The position numbers and the translations under genes are program-made. From a bacterium (GTDB taxonomy: Bacteria; Zhuqueibacterota; Zhuqueibacteria; Oleimicrobiales; Geothermoviventaceae), in the NCBI GenBank assembly GCA_028275345.1, contig JAPWUV010000002.1, positions 496,001-560,000 on the forward strand: a stretch of 64,000 nt of DNA, in the 5' to 3' direction. The first letter of the stretch is position 1; each line of letters starts with the position of its first letter. Of this stretch, positions 24,898 through 33,921 are shown piece after piece. The notes under the pieces were generated by a model, which worked only from the letters and a program-made list of their open reading frames with translations, had not been told where the DNA came from and did not search any database.

Positions 24898-25306
24898 CTT
24901 CGTAAGACACGGAGCTTTTCTCCAAGCTGAAGCCCGCAGGTGGGCACTGGCACGGGAAACGCAGGTATGGAGCGAGGTTCGACTCCCGCCGCCAGAAGCT
25001 CGGAGTCATTCTTCCCGGGATGACTTGCGGCAGGTGTCTTGCGTGGAGAGCCACGTCGGGGACACTGAATGGACGCGCAGGATCGTCCCAGCTTCGGCTC
25101 CGTCAGGGTACCACAGTCTGCGGCCGCTCGGGGAACAAGTGCGGTGATCGTCGTGTTGACAAGCTTGGAGCGATGACGAGGATCCTCCGAGCTCCGGGCC
25201 GAGTCGGGTCCCCCCTCCACGAGCCGGTAACCCCCCTAACTCCGGTGGTGGAGAGCCCGCTCGGCCCTCATTTTGTCAGGTGAGGCGATTGCTCCCGTCG
25301 CATGCC
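24898..25306. other. Intergenic region without a recognisable gene
   Basis: About 410 bp between the nuclease-like gene and the NFACT gene, both on the plus strand. A GGTTCGACTCCCGCC segment near 24978 recalls a tRNA T-arm but no cloverleaf can be built around it. TTGACA near 25156 could be a -35 element for the downstream gene, but no good -10 was located. Confidence 0.45.
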
Positions 25307-26854
25307 ATGCCCGAACGCGCAAGCCACAGCTCCTTTTACGCTGAACCGCCGGTCCTGCAATGCTTGTTGGAAGAACTCCGTCGAGAGTTCGCAGGCTCGG
25401 AGGTCCACGAGGTGTTTGCCTATGGATCCGACGGAGTAGTGCTGGAGTGCTTCATCCCCCCGGGCCATTGGAGCTACCTTGCGGTGACGTGGACCGTTCC
25501 GGCGGTTTTCCGCCTCCGCTCCAGCCTGCCGAAACGCCCGCGACTTGCCCCTGGCCCGATTCGAAATGCTCTGCGGGGTCGGCAGGTCGCGGGCTTGTCC
25601 TTGTCTCCGCCCGATCTGCTCATCTTGGCGCTCGAGCCTTGCGCGGAGGTTATCCTGAGGCTGGATGCACGGAATGGCTGGGCAATCGTCAGGGAGTGGA
25701 CGGCTACGGATTGGGCGATCGTCGCTTCGCAGGGACGACCGCCGGAAGAGATCTTGCTGCGTGCTTCCCCGCAGTTCGAGCCTGGACTGCCTGCGGAGAG
25801 AGCGCCCGCAGCCCCCCGTTTCTGGATCCGCTACGATCGCAGCCAACCCATCCTCCGCCCGGTACGGATTTGCGGCGGCGATTCCCTCTCCCCGTCCGCG
25901 CTGCCGGAAGCGGAGATCTTCGACACACCCTCCGCGGCTCTGGAAACATTCCTCCACCAGCTGCTCCGGTACAGGGCCTTCGCCGAAGGGAAAAGCGAGG
26001 TCGAAAAGGTGCTGCGCCGCCGGCTGAAGAAGCTGCAGCGACTCCAGGAAAACCTCCGACGAGATCTCGTCGAAGCCGGCGAGGCCGAACGCTACCAGCT
26101 TTTCGGGAACTTGCTATTGGCCAATGTGGGCCAAAACCCGCGGGGTGAAGGGATGGTCCGGCTCCCCGATTTCGACGGAAACGGATTGGTGGACATCCCG
26201 CTGGATCCTTCGAAAAACCGCGTGGAGAACGCAGAAGCGTACTTCCATTTGGCGCGAAAACTACGGCGAAAGGCGGAGGTCGCCTCCGCGCGCTTGCGCC
26301 TGACCCAAGCCGAGATCGAAGCTTGCGAACAACAGCTCGCACGGCTTCCGTCCGTAACGAACTTCCAAGAGTTGCGGGAGATCCAAGAGATCGTCTGCCG
26401 TCCAGAGAAGGGCGAACAGCATCCGATCGGGAAAGAAGCTCGAAAACCCTCGGCCTCCCGCTCGAACTCGCGCATCCTGCGCTTTCGGTCAGCGGACGGA
26501 CTCGAAATCCTTGCTGGCCGGTCCGCCGAAGGAAATGATTACTTGACCTTTCAGATCGCCAGGGAGCACGACTTTTGGTTTCACGTGGCCGGTGGTTCCG
26601 GGGCGCACGTGGTCGTCCGGAATCCCCAGAGGCTGGCGAAGTGTCCCCCACGCACGGCGGAGCAGGCGGCTGCCCTCGCAGCTTACCTCAGCAAATTCCG
26701 CCAAAGCAACTCCGCAACCGTTCTCATGACGCAGAGACGGCACCTTAAACGCCCTCGCGGTCGGGCCCCCGGTGAAGTCGTCCTCAAGGCGTTCGAATCC
26801 CTCACCGTGAAACCCGCGCTTCCCTCCCCGGGGACGGAAGATGCCGTCGAATGA
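25307..26854 (+). CDS. Divergent NFACT-family (RqcH/Rqc2-like) protein
   Basis: A 515-residue relative of RqcH/Rqc2, which binds stalled 50S-peptidyl-tRNA and adds alanine tails for degradation. The central coiled-coil region (YQLFGNLLLANVGQNP, then ENAEAYFHLARKLRRK) and the C-terminal NFACT-R domain (HDFWFHVAGGSGAHVVVRNP, HLKRPRGRAPGEVVL) are clear. The N-terminal NFACT-N domain is strongly diverged: the Asp-Arg pair used in tRNA binding reads Asp-Leu (SPPDLLILAL), and the helix-hairpin-helix segment appears largely missing, which explains the shorter length. The start is uncertain: GTG at 25280, TTG at 25289 and ATG at 25307 are in frame, none with an ideal ribosome binding site. Confidence 0.8.
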   Translation: MPERASHSSFYAEPPVLQCLLEELRREFAGSEVHEVFAYGSDGVVLECFIPPGHWSYLAVTWTVPAVFRLRSSLPKRPRLAPGPIRNALRGRQVAGLSLSPPDLLILALEPCAEVILRLDARNGWAIVREWTATDWAIVASQGRPPEEILLRASPQFEPGLPAERAPAAPRFWIRYDRSQPILRPVRICGGDSLSPSALPEAEIFDTPSAALETFLHQLLRYRAFAEGKSEVEKVLRRRLKKLQRLQENLRRDLVEAGEAERYQLFGNLLLANVGQNPRGEGMVRLPDFDGNGLVDIPLDPSKNRVENAEAYFHLARKLRRKAEVASARLRLTQAEIEACEQQLARLPSVTNFQELREIQEIVCRPEKGEQHPIGKEARKPSASRSNSRILRFRSADGLEILAGRSAEGNDYLTFQIAREHDFWFHVAGGSGAHVVVRNPQRLAKCPPRTAEQAAALAAYLSKFRQSNSATVLMTQRRHLKRPRGRAPGEVVLKAFESLTVKPALPSPGTEDAVE

Positions 26855-26886
26855 CAGGTTCGGGAAACGCGGTTCAGGGACGACTG

Positions 26887-27966
26887 TTATTCAAAAGCGG
26901 TGGGTTTTCCTCGTCGCACGAAGATCCGCGGTGGGGACTGGTCAATCACCTCGCCGATCACCCGAGCAAGAGAGATCCCCCGGCGTCGGAGCTCCTCCGC
27001 GAGTTCTTCAGCCCGATCCGCAGGACAGGCGATCAGAAGGCCGCCGGATGTCTGAGCGTCGAAGAGAAGCGTTTCCTCTTCCCAGGAGAGTTTCTCCTCA
27101 AAGATCACCCGCTCCTGGAGGTAGAGGCGGTTATTGGCCGTGCCTCCGGGAACGTAGCCATCGGCGGCCAATTCGAGGACGCCGGGGAAGCGGGGCACTT
27201 CCTCGAAGTAGAAACGGAGACTAACCCCGGAGGCCGACGCCATCTCGTAGGAATGGCCCAGAAGGCCGAAGCCGGTGATGTCGGTGGCGGCGTGTACATC
27301 GAAGGCCAGCATCAATTCGGACGCAGTTCGGTTCAGCGCGCTCATCGATGCGATGACCTCGCCGAGCAGGTCGCCAAGGTCGCGACCAGCCTTCAGCGCT
27401 GTGGTCGCAATGCCCGTACCAATGGGCTTCGTCAGGACGAGATGGTCCCCCGGGCGTGCACCGGCCTTCGCCACAACGCGGTCGGGATGCACCACGCCTG
27501 TGACTGCAAGCCCATACTTCAGCTCCTCATCCTGAATGGTGTGTCCACCAAGAATAGGCACACCTGCTTCAGCGGCCTTCTCTGCCCCGCCCCGGAGGAT
27601 TTCCACTAGCACATCGAGATCAAAGTGCTTCCGGTGGAAACCAACGATGTTGAGGGCACAGACCGGGGTAGCGCCCATGGCGTAGACGTCCGAGAGCGCA
27701 TTGGCTGCCGCAATCTGGCCGTAGGCGTACGGGTCATCCACGATCGGGGTAAAGAAGTCGACCGTCTGCACCAGGGCCAGATCCGGCTGCAAGAGATAGA
27801 CACCTGCGTCATCGGCCGGGTGGGTCCCCAGCAGGACGTTCGGATGACGAAACTCAGGTAGCCTTTCCAAGAGTTGGCCCAGCTCCGCCGGGCTCATCTT
27901 CGATGCTCAGCCTGCACAGCGGACGGTTTCCGTCAACCGTTTCCGTTTGTCCGGCGTCGAATCCAT
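26887..27966 (-). CDS. selD: Selenide, water dikinase, a selenoprotein with in-frame UGA (Sec20)
   Basis: SelD makes selenophosphate from selenide and ATP, the Se donor for selenocysteine. Annotated from the conventional start (27897) the protein would lack its catalytic residue. Upstream in the same frame an ATG at 27966 with GGAGG 5 nt before it begins MDSTPDKRKRLTETV-RCAGUASKMSP; U is a TGA at 27907-27909, exactly at the position of E. coli Cys17, three residues before the essential Lys. No other stop interrupts. The rest is typical: DDAGVYLL, TVDFFTPIVDDPYAYGQIAAANALSD, GGHTIQDEELKYGLAVTG, ATDITGFGLLGHSYEM, DAQTSGGLLIA. Total 359 residues. It lies 24 nt after the universal stress gene. 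Confidence 0.93.
27871..27909 (-). promoter_or_regulatory. Sec UGA codon and candidate bacterial SECIS hairpin of selD
   Basis: The TGA (27907-27909) is followed after 11 nt by a potential stem: GAGCCC (27895-27890), a 9-nt loop GGCGGAGCT, then GGG (27880-27878) and, after a 4-nt bulge, CTC (27873-27871). A stem-loop with G in its loop roughly 18-26 nt after the UGA fits the placement of bacterial SECIS elements bound by SelB. The fold was judged by eye only. Confidence 0.55.
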
Positions 27967-27990
27967 ACTTCCCTCCGAACTACGGCCAAC

Positions 27991-28872
27991 CTATCTCGCG
28001 ACCAAGACGGCACATGGAGCCTTACGAACGAGTCTCTCAGCCGTGCTCCCAAGCAGGCCCGAGTCAAGTCCACTCATGCCTCTGGCCCCGACGCAGAGCA
28101 GATCCGCACCAATCTCACCGCAATAGCGGGCGATTTCGGAGCTCGGCTTCCCCTCGAGAACGACCTTTGCTATTTCCGATCGGGAAAAGCCTGCCTCTTC
28201 CGCTAATCGGCCCATTGCTTGTTCGGACTTTTCCACCACGTCCGGGATCAATTCCCTGATGGAAGTCCTTCCTGTGGCGAAATAGGCCGGGTGAATTGAA
28301 TCCTCCACCACGTGCACAAAATGGACCTCAGATCCAAACCGGCGGCTAAGGGCACGTACCCAGGACGCCGCGCCCCGGCAATCCTCGGAAAAGTCTACGG
28401 AAAGGACGATCCTCCTGTACCCCATGTCCGGTTGGAGTGGTTTCGCCTCGGAGCGAACCGTCAGGACACTGCAGCACGCCCCCCGGATGACCCGCTCCGT
28501 GACACTGCCGAGGAATAGCTGCGCCAGCTCTCCTCGACCGTGCGTTCCCATGACGATAAGATCCACCGGCGTCTGCTTGGCGAACCCCAGGATCTCCTCC
28601 GCCGCGCTCACTCCTCGAGCAACTACTTTATCCACCTCCACATCCCCGGCGTCGGGCAGATTCGCTCGGGCACGTGCTTCCAGAGAAGCGTACAGTTCTC
28701 CCAGCCTCTCGGAAGCTCCGGGGAAATGGACTCCTTCCTGATACAAAACCACGGCGTGGAATAGGATCAACCGGGAACCGAAAGCTTTGGCCAGAAGGAT
28801 GGCGTGACCGAAAGCTTTCTCCGCGCAGGGTGAGAAATCCGTCGGATACAGAATTGTCCTGATCTCCCTCAT
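27991..28872 (-). CDS. Tandem universal stress protein (two UspA domains)
   Basis: A 293-residue protein with two UspA domains, about 1-145 and 150-293. Each carries the ATP-binding signature G-x2-G-x9-G-(S/T): GTHGRGELAQLFLGS in the first and GARGMSGLDSGLLGS in the second. Such proteins bind ATP and act in stress survival by mechanisms that are poorly defined. The gene lies 28 nt after the flippase-like gene and 24 nt before selD, probably on the same transcript. Confidence 0.93.
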   Translation of the reverse strand: MREIRTILYPTDFSPCAEKAFGHAILLAKAFGSRLILFHAVVLYQEGVHFPGASERLGELYASLEARARANLPDAGDVEVDKVVARGVSAAEEILGFAKQTPVDLIVMGTHGRGELAQLFLGSVTERVIRGACCSVLTVRSEAKPLQPDMGYRRIVLSVDFSEDCRGAASWVRALSRRFGSEVHFVHVVEDSIHPAYFATGRTSIRELIPDVVEKSEQAMGRLAEEAGFSRSEIAKVVLEGKPSSEIARYCGEIGADLLCVGARGMSGLDSGLLGSTAERLVRKAPCAVLVAR

Positions 28873-28900
28873 GGCCCACCTGCCTCACGGAGTGAAGTTG

Positions 28901-29890
28901 CTACGACAGGACCGTTGCCTCAGCTGGCTTCGGCTTCACCTGTTCTTTCCGCGCAAGAAAGTAAATCCCTCCTGGGATGCTGCAGGCGATTCCCACGAGA
29001 TACGCCAGAAACTCCATCGCCGTAACGGGTCCGGGAGCCACTCCGGCCTGACCAAAAAGGCTGACAGCGCTCTGCTCCCTCACGCCGATCCCACCGAAGG
29101 TGATCGGCAAGCTGGAGACAAGCGCAATGATCGGCACGAATATCACGAAGTAGGCCAGGTGCGTGTTCAAGCCCACAGCGCGGGCCGTGAAATAGTGTAC
29201 CAGCACGCGCAGGGTTTGGACTACCAGAGAAAGTCCAAAGGCACGTGCCAGAAGTCCCCGCTCGTGACGGAAGGCATGGAGCTGCCAGTAAAGATTGGAT
29301 AGCCGGAGCCGCAGCCCCCGAGGCAGTAGCACATCGCCCGCTGAGGCGAGCTTTCCGGCAAGGCGTGAATGGAACAGCGTCGCCAATGCCACAGCCCAGA
29401 GGGTCATCAGGAGAATCGGCATAGCCAATAGTGCCGGACCCACGTCATAGGCATGCAACAGGAAAAAGCTGGCCCCCAATGCCATGGTAGTTAGGGCTAC
29501 AAAACCCACGAGGCGATCGAAGAAAACGGCCGATGCCGCTTCAGCCGTTCTTCCGGATGCGCGAGCGGCATCGTAGATGCGGAACACATCCCCGCCCACG
29601 TAGCCAATCAGGAAATTGTTGAAGAAGAGCCCAACATGGTAGAAGGCGACGACGGTCGCGAACGGCAACTCCACGCCGCGTGACAAGAGGAACCATCGCC
29701 ACTGAACTGCACCCAGCAGGTTGCTGAGCGCGAACACCGCAAGCGCCAAGCCGACCCATCCCCCCTGTGTCTTGGCAAGCTCAGTGACGACGCTCTCCAC
29801 GCCGATGCGCCTCAAGAGTAGCAGGACGACTGTCCCGCTGACGACCAGCTTGGCCAGTGTGGAGAGCACACGCCGTCCAGAAAATCTCAA
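28901..29890 (-). CDS. Flippase-like membrane protein (LPG synthase TM-region family)
   Basis: A polytopic inner-membrane protein of about 329 residues related to the transmembrane half of lysylphosphatidylglycerol synthase (UPF0104/AglD-like), with 7-8 hydrophobic segments. Family landmarks are FYHVGLFFNNFLIGYVGGDVFRIY, FDRLVGFVAL and the glycine-rich LPITFGGIGVREQSAV near the end. TTG at 29890 is proposed as start because it has GGAG 7 nt upstream and lies 18 nt after the stop of the DUF2723 gene; the frame's upstream extension overlaps that gene. Members are linked to glycolipid or polyprenol-linked sugar export; the substrate here is unknown. Confidence 0.82.
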   Translation of the reverse strand: MRFSGRRVLSTLAKLVVSGTVVLLLLRRIGVESVVTELAKTQGGWVGLALAVFALSNLLGAVQWRWFLLSRGVELPFATVVAFYHVGLFFNNFLIGYVGGDVFRIYDAARASGRTAEAASAVFFDRLVGFVALTTMALGASFFLLHAYDVGPALLAMPILLMTLWAVALATLFHSRLAGKLASAGDVLLPRGLRLRLSNLYWQLHAFRHERGLLARAFGLSLVVQTLRVLVHYFTARAVGLNTHLAYFVIFVPIIALVSSLPITFGGIGVREQSAVSLFGQAGVAPGPVTAMEFLAYLVGIACSIPGGIYFLARKEQVKPKPAEATVLS

Positions 29891-29907
29891 GCTCGATCTC
29901 CGGTCGA

Positions 29908-32745
29908 TCAGTGCCGCGCCGTGTCCGGAAGAGCCCTGGCTGTATCTTCTTGCTCCGAGCCCCGCGAGACGGATTCCCGTAGTTCTTGCAGTAGGCGCTG
30001 CGCTTGAGCATCCGTCGGATAGCGCTTCAGCCACTGCTCCATCAGGGCGATGGCTTCGGGATAGCGCTGCTGCATCCGGTAGAGACCTACAAGCCAGCTG
30101 ATGGCCGTCGGATTGTCCGGATTGTTCCGCAGGATCCTCTTCAATCTCCGTTCGAACTCGTCGTACCGTTCAGCGCGGTAGTACCAATGAGCTATCTGAA
30201 GGCCGATCTCGTCGCTCCGGAGCGGGATCACGTCTTCGGGCATGACCCTTTCCATCTTGTCCAGCACTTCCACCATTGGGTCCAGTTGGTTGCGCTGGGC
30301 GTAGTAGTAGGCCAGCCTCAGGAAAGCTGCCCGGTAGTTCTGAAGCAGGCCAATCATGTTCTCGTCGTAGTAGACCTTCGGGTTATCCAGGTTCCGATAC
30401 AAGAACTTGTCGAACAGATTCTCGCGCAGCTGCTGCACCGCAATGGAGTCCGCCGGATAGGAGACAAGCTTGAAATCCAACCCATCCATCCGCAGGTAGC
30501 GGTCTAGGCCGATTTTGTTCTCGGGCGAGACGGTCACAGCGAAATAGATCGGCTTCTTCCACTGATTGGCGTAGATGATGTTCAGCACCATGTAGTCTTG
30601 AACGCGAATTCCCTCCACTCCTGCGTAGCTTAGGGTTGGACGAAAATCGAACTCGATGAATCGAGACTTCTCCAGCTCCTCGGGGGTGGGCGGGGATGTA
30701 ACCCCTGCCTCCCGACGGTGTTGGAGATAGACATCCTCGGGCACCGGGATCCGGATTCTCTTCGTCTTCCAGGGCATCGCCCGCAGTTCCTCGATCTGCT
30801 CATCCGTCAGCGAAATGGGAACCTTGGGCTCCATGTACTTGAGCTGCTTGATATACCAGTCAGTGTTGAGCAAGCTCAGATTCACGATCCGGATGTCGGG
30901 TCGGATCTTATACACGTACTGGAGGAACCACACAGGGAAGGTGTCATTGTCACCGTTCGTGAAGATGATGGCGTTCGGCTCGCAGCTCTGGAGGAGGTTG
31001 TACGAGTAGTCGTAGGGTACGTACTGCCCCGTCCTATCGTGGCTGTGAAAGTTGAAAGAAAGCAGCTTGGCCGGGGAAATCAGCAGGAAAGCCGTGGTCA
31101 CGACTCCAAGCCATGCGAGGCGCTTGTTCCCCGAGGCCTTTTCGATTTGGGACTGGGCGGCGATCGTGGCTAGCATGATCAGCCCAAAGATGCCGCCGGC
31201 CAATCCCAAGCCGCGGAGGTAGGTTGAGGCAAGGCTTTCTCCCCCAAGGGCGTTTGGCAGGATCAGAGCGAGGGCCAGGCAGCCCACGGCCGGTCCGAGA
31301 ATGTACAGGGGCCGCTGCAACGCTTTCCCAGAACGGAGCCACTCGCGCGCCGTCTCCATAAACCCAAGAAGTCCCATCCCGATCCAGAGCGCGAAGGCGT
31401 AGAAAGACCCCACGTACACGTAGTCCCGCTCACGCGGTTGCGGATCCTCCTGGTTCAAATACAGGACGATAGCTACGCCCATCATGATGAATAGCAAGCC
31501 CACTACAGCGGCGCCTTTCCAGTCGCGCCGGATGTGGTGTACCATGCCCATCACCCCGATGAGGAAGGGGATGGCCCAAAGTCCCTGCATCGTGAAGGTG
31601 GAGGCGCGACAGGCGTCATTGGGCTCGGCCGGCGCGACGCTCGGTCCCTTGCCGATGTACTGCCAGCCAAAATACCGGATGTACATGGCCCGGATCTGAT
31701 AGTCCCAAAGGAAATCCAGCGAGCCGGAGTATTCGTTTCGGCACGCGCTTTCCGGCTTCCAACGCCGCCGGTCCCAAATACTCCATGTCCCGTACTGCTC
31801 CCGATTGAGGTACTTAACCAGGTTCACAACGTTCTCGGGATCGTTCTCATCGATCGGGGGATCCAACTTGCTGCGAAGGTAAATGGCGCCGTAAGTGGAA
31901 TAGCCGAGGAGCACCAGGAAGGCCGCCGTCAAGGCGGTGGCAGCCCATTGTTTTCCCCGCCGCCAGGCCTCATAGGCCCCGGCGACAATCGCGAACACAG
32001 CAAGGACCAGGACCCACGAGGAGAGCTTCTCCATCACGTAGGGAACGCCCTTCACAATCCCGGGGTAGATCGCCCAGAAAGCGAGAAGACCGACGATTCC
32101 GAACCGGATGAGGGAGCTCCACGAAAGCTTCCCTTTCCGGAAATAGACCATGAGGAAGATGGCCGGAAAGGCAAGGATGTTCAAGAGATGAACGCCAATC
32201 GCCAGACCGAAGAGATAAGCGATGAGCAGAAGGTAGCGGTCCGCAATCGGCTGGTCGGCTTTCTCCCACCAGAGGAGCGCCAGGTAAACCACAGCCACGG
32301 TGAACAGCATGCTGATGGCGTAGACCTCAGCCTCAACGGCGTTGAACCAAAAGGTGTCCGTGAAGGCGAAGCTGAGCGCCCCCACCACGGCGCTCCCGTA
32401 TACGAGCCAGCGATCCTCTGCCGAAGTGGGCCTCCCTCGCCAGATCTGAATGAAGCGCACGATGGTGAGGAACGTCAGCGCGATCGTGAGCCCACTCGCC
32501 AGCGCGCTGAATAGGTTCACCCGGTAGCCGATGTCCGAAGCGAAAGGGATCATGGAGAACAGGCGCCCGATGAGCAGGTACAGCGGAGCGCCGGGCGGGT
32601 GCGGAACTCCCAACAAGTAGGAACACGTGATGAACTCACCGCAGTCCCAGAATGAGGTGGTCGGAGCCAAGGTTCGGAGATAAACCAGAAAGGACACCAA
32701 GAAGACGCCGAAAGCCAGGGAATGCCGAATCCGTTTGTCGCCCAT
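29908..32745 (-). CDS. DUF2723 membrane protein, protein O-mannosyltransferase-like, with TPR tail
   Basis: A 945-residue membrane protein of the DUF2723 family, related to eukaryotic TMEM260 protein O-mannosyltransferase and common in FCB bacteria. The N-terminus matches the family: FLVSFLVYLRTLAPTTSFWDCGEF, with an acidic loop that in GT-C enzymes holds catalytic residues, then GVPHPPGAPLYLLIGR. About 12 hydrophobic segments span residues 1-560, followed by a periplasmic domain (FTNGDNDTFPVWFLQ, VRDIR-like segments) and C-terminal TPR-like helices (~830-930). Glycosyl transfer from a polyprenol-phosphate sugar is inferred from the superfamily; a matching polyprenol-phosphate sugar synthase lies at 6.3-7.1 kb. 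Confidence 0.85.
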   Translation of the reverse strand: MGDKRIRHSLAFGVFLVSFLVYLRTLAPTTSFWDCGEFITCSYLLGVPHPPGAPLYLLIGRLFSMIPFASDIGYRVNLFSALASGLTIALTFLTIVRFIQIWRGRPTSAEDRWLVYGSAVVGALSFAFTDTFWFNAVEAEVYAISMLFTVAVVYLALLWWEKADQPIADRYLLLIAYLFGLAIGVHLLNILAFPAIFLMVYFRKGKLSWSSLIRFGIVGLLAFWAIYPGIVKGVPYVMEKLSSWVLVLAVFAIVAGAYEAWRRGKQWAATALTAAFLVLLGYSTYGAIYLRSKLDPPIDENDPENVVNLVKYLNREQYGTWSIWDRRRWKPESACRNEYSGSLDFLWDYQIRAMYIRYFGWQYIGKGPSVAPAEPNDACRASTFTMQGLWAIPFLIGVMGMVHHIRRDWKGAAVVGLLFIMMGVAIVLYLNQEDPQPRERDYVYVGSFYAFALWIGMGLLGFMETAREWLRSGKALQRPLYILGPAVGCLALALILPNALGGESLASTYLRGLGLAGGIFGLIMLATIAAQSQIEKASGNKRLAWLGVVTTAFLLISPAKLLSFNFHSHDRTGQYVPYDYSYNLLQSCEPNAIIFTNGDNDTFPVWFLQYVYKIRPDIRIVNLSLLNTDWYIKQLKYMEPKVPISLTDEQIEELRAMPWKTKRIRIPVPEDVYLQHRREAGVTSPPTPEELEKSRFIEFDFRPTLSYAGVEGIRVQDYMVLNIIYANQWKKPIYFAVTVSPENKIGLDRYLRMDGLDFKLVSYPADSIAVQQLRENLFDKFLYRNLDNPKVYYDENMIGLLQNYRAAFLRLAYYYAQRNQLDPMVEVLDKMERVMPEDVIPLRSDEIGLQIAHWYYRAERYDEFERRLKRILRNNPDNPTAISWLVGLYRMQQRYPEAIALMEQWLKRYPTDAQAQRLLQELRESVSRGSEQEDTARALPDTARH

Positions 32746-32756
32746 CGATCCCTCCG

Positions 32757-33872
32757 CTATTCCCTCTCCTGAAGTGCAGATAAGAGAAGCTCCTCAGCGC
32801 AATCGGCTGCCCGTTCCCAACTGTGCTGCCTTGCCCATTCCACCGCTGCCTGACCCATGGCCCGCCGCAGATCCCCGTCCCGCAGGATCCGGACCACATT
32901 TCGTGCCAACGCTTCCAGATCACCATAGGGGTAAAGCAGCCCGGTAACCCCCGCAACGACCGAGTCGCGAAGGCCTGGCGAGTCGGCCGCAACGACAGGC
33001 GTCCCGCATGCGTTCGCCTCCGTCACGGTCAGCCCCCACCCTTCCTTCGGCGACGGATTCACGCACACCCACATTCGCCGAAGAAGACGGATTTTTCCCT
33101 CTTCGGTCACCTTCCCAGTGAAGGCCACATGTTGTCTTACGCCAGTCTGCGCAGACAGCCGTTCCAGGCGAGACCGGTCATCCCCCTCCCCGACGATCAG
33201 CAGCTCCGCGTCCGGCACCTCCTGCAGGATCAACCGGAAAGCGCGGATCAAATGATCGACGCTCTTATAACGCTTCAACCGTCCGAAGTATCCAACGGTC
33301 GGACGCTCCGCCCGTCCTGCCTCATCCGGAGTGTAGCGCTCGCAGTCGACACCATTTGGCACGAGCCGAATCCGAGCTTCCGGAATACCCCGCCTGACCA
33401 GGTCTTGTTTCGTACTGGCCGAGACAGCCCCAAACCAGCTCCTCCGGTAGACTGGCGCCACAAAGCGCTCCGCCAGATATACGTACAGAGCCGGCAACAA
33501 CCAGGTCTCCCGAAAGATGGAGCGCTCGAAGAAGTGATGCACAAGGGCCGCGACCGGCTTCCCAGCGAAAACAGGGGTGTAGAACGGAATCTTGTTCAGG
33601 TCGTCCACCACAATGTCAAAATGGCACTCGGCGGACAATCGTCGGTACGCCAGGGGTACAGCGAAATTGAACCAGTCTCTGGAACCCACCCGGACGACCC
33701 GCATTCCCTCCATCGTCTCTCGCTTGGCAGCCCCGCCGAACGCCGACACGAGCAAGGTCACTTCCCACCCTCGACGCGCCAACCGGGAGAACACCTCCCT
33801 GAGATGCACCTCCGCTCCCCCCGCCAGCGGGTGCGTCCAGTCCTGCCAGTTGATCACAAGCACTCTTGGCAC
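32757..33872 (-). CDS. Glycosyltransferase family 4
   Basis: A GT-B fold glycosyltransferase of about 371 residues. The N-terminal acceptor domain starts PRVLVINWQDWTHPLAGGAEVHLREV, the Gly-rich acceptor loop. The C-terminal donor domain has VGYFGRLKRYKSVDHLIRAF and the retaining-enzyme signature EGWGLTVTEANACGTPVVA with two Glu eight residues apart. The GTG at 33872 has AAGGAG directly upstream; a TTG at 33920 next to the methyltransferase stop is an alternative. It precedes the DUF2723 gene by 11 nt and follows the methyltransferase, suggesting a glycan-assembly operon. Donor and acceptor sugars are unknown. Confidence 0.88.
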   Translation of the reverse strand: MPRVLVINWQDWTHPLAGGAEVHLREVFSRLARRGWEVTLLVSAFGGAAKRETMEGMRVVRVGSRDWFNFAVPLAYRRLSAECHFDIVVDDLNKIPFYTPVFAGKPVAALVHHFFERSIFRETWLLPALYVYLAERFVAPVYRRSWFGAVSASTKQDLVRRGIPEARIRLVPNGVDCERYTPDEAGRAERPTVGYFGRLKRYKSVDHLIRAFRLILQEVPDAELLIVGEGDDRSRLERLSAQTGVRQHVAFTGKVTEEGKIRLLRRMWVCVNPSPKEGWGLTVTEANACGTPVVAADSPGLRDSVVAGVTGLLYPYGDLEALARNVVRILRDGDLRRAMGQAAVEWARQHSWERAADCAEELLLSALQERE

Positions 33873-33921
33873 TGACTCCTTCGTCCTCCGCGCCCGACGT
33901 TGGCCCGTTCGAGGGAGCAAC

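Noticed and set aside
24950-25020. tRNA-Sec (selC) candidate around a GGTTCGACTCCCGCC segment ending GCCA
   Set aside because: No acceptor stem, no UCA anticodon and the putative T stem does not pair. Considered because selD implies a tRNA-Sec, but not supported here.
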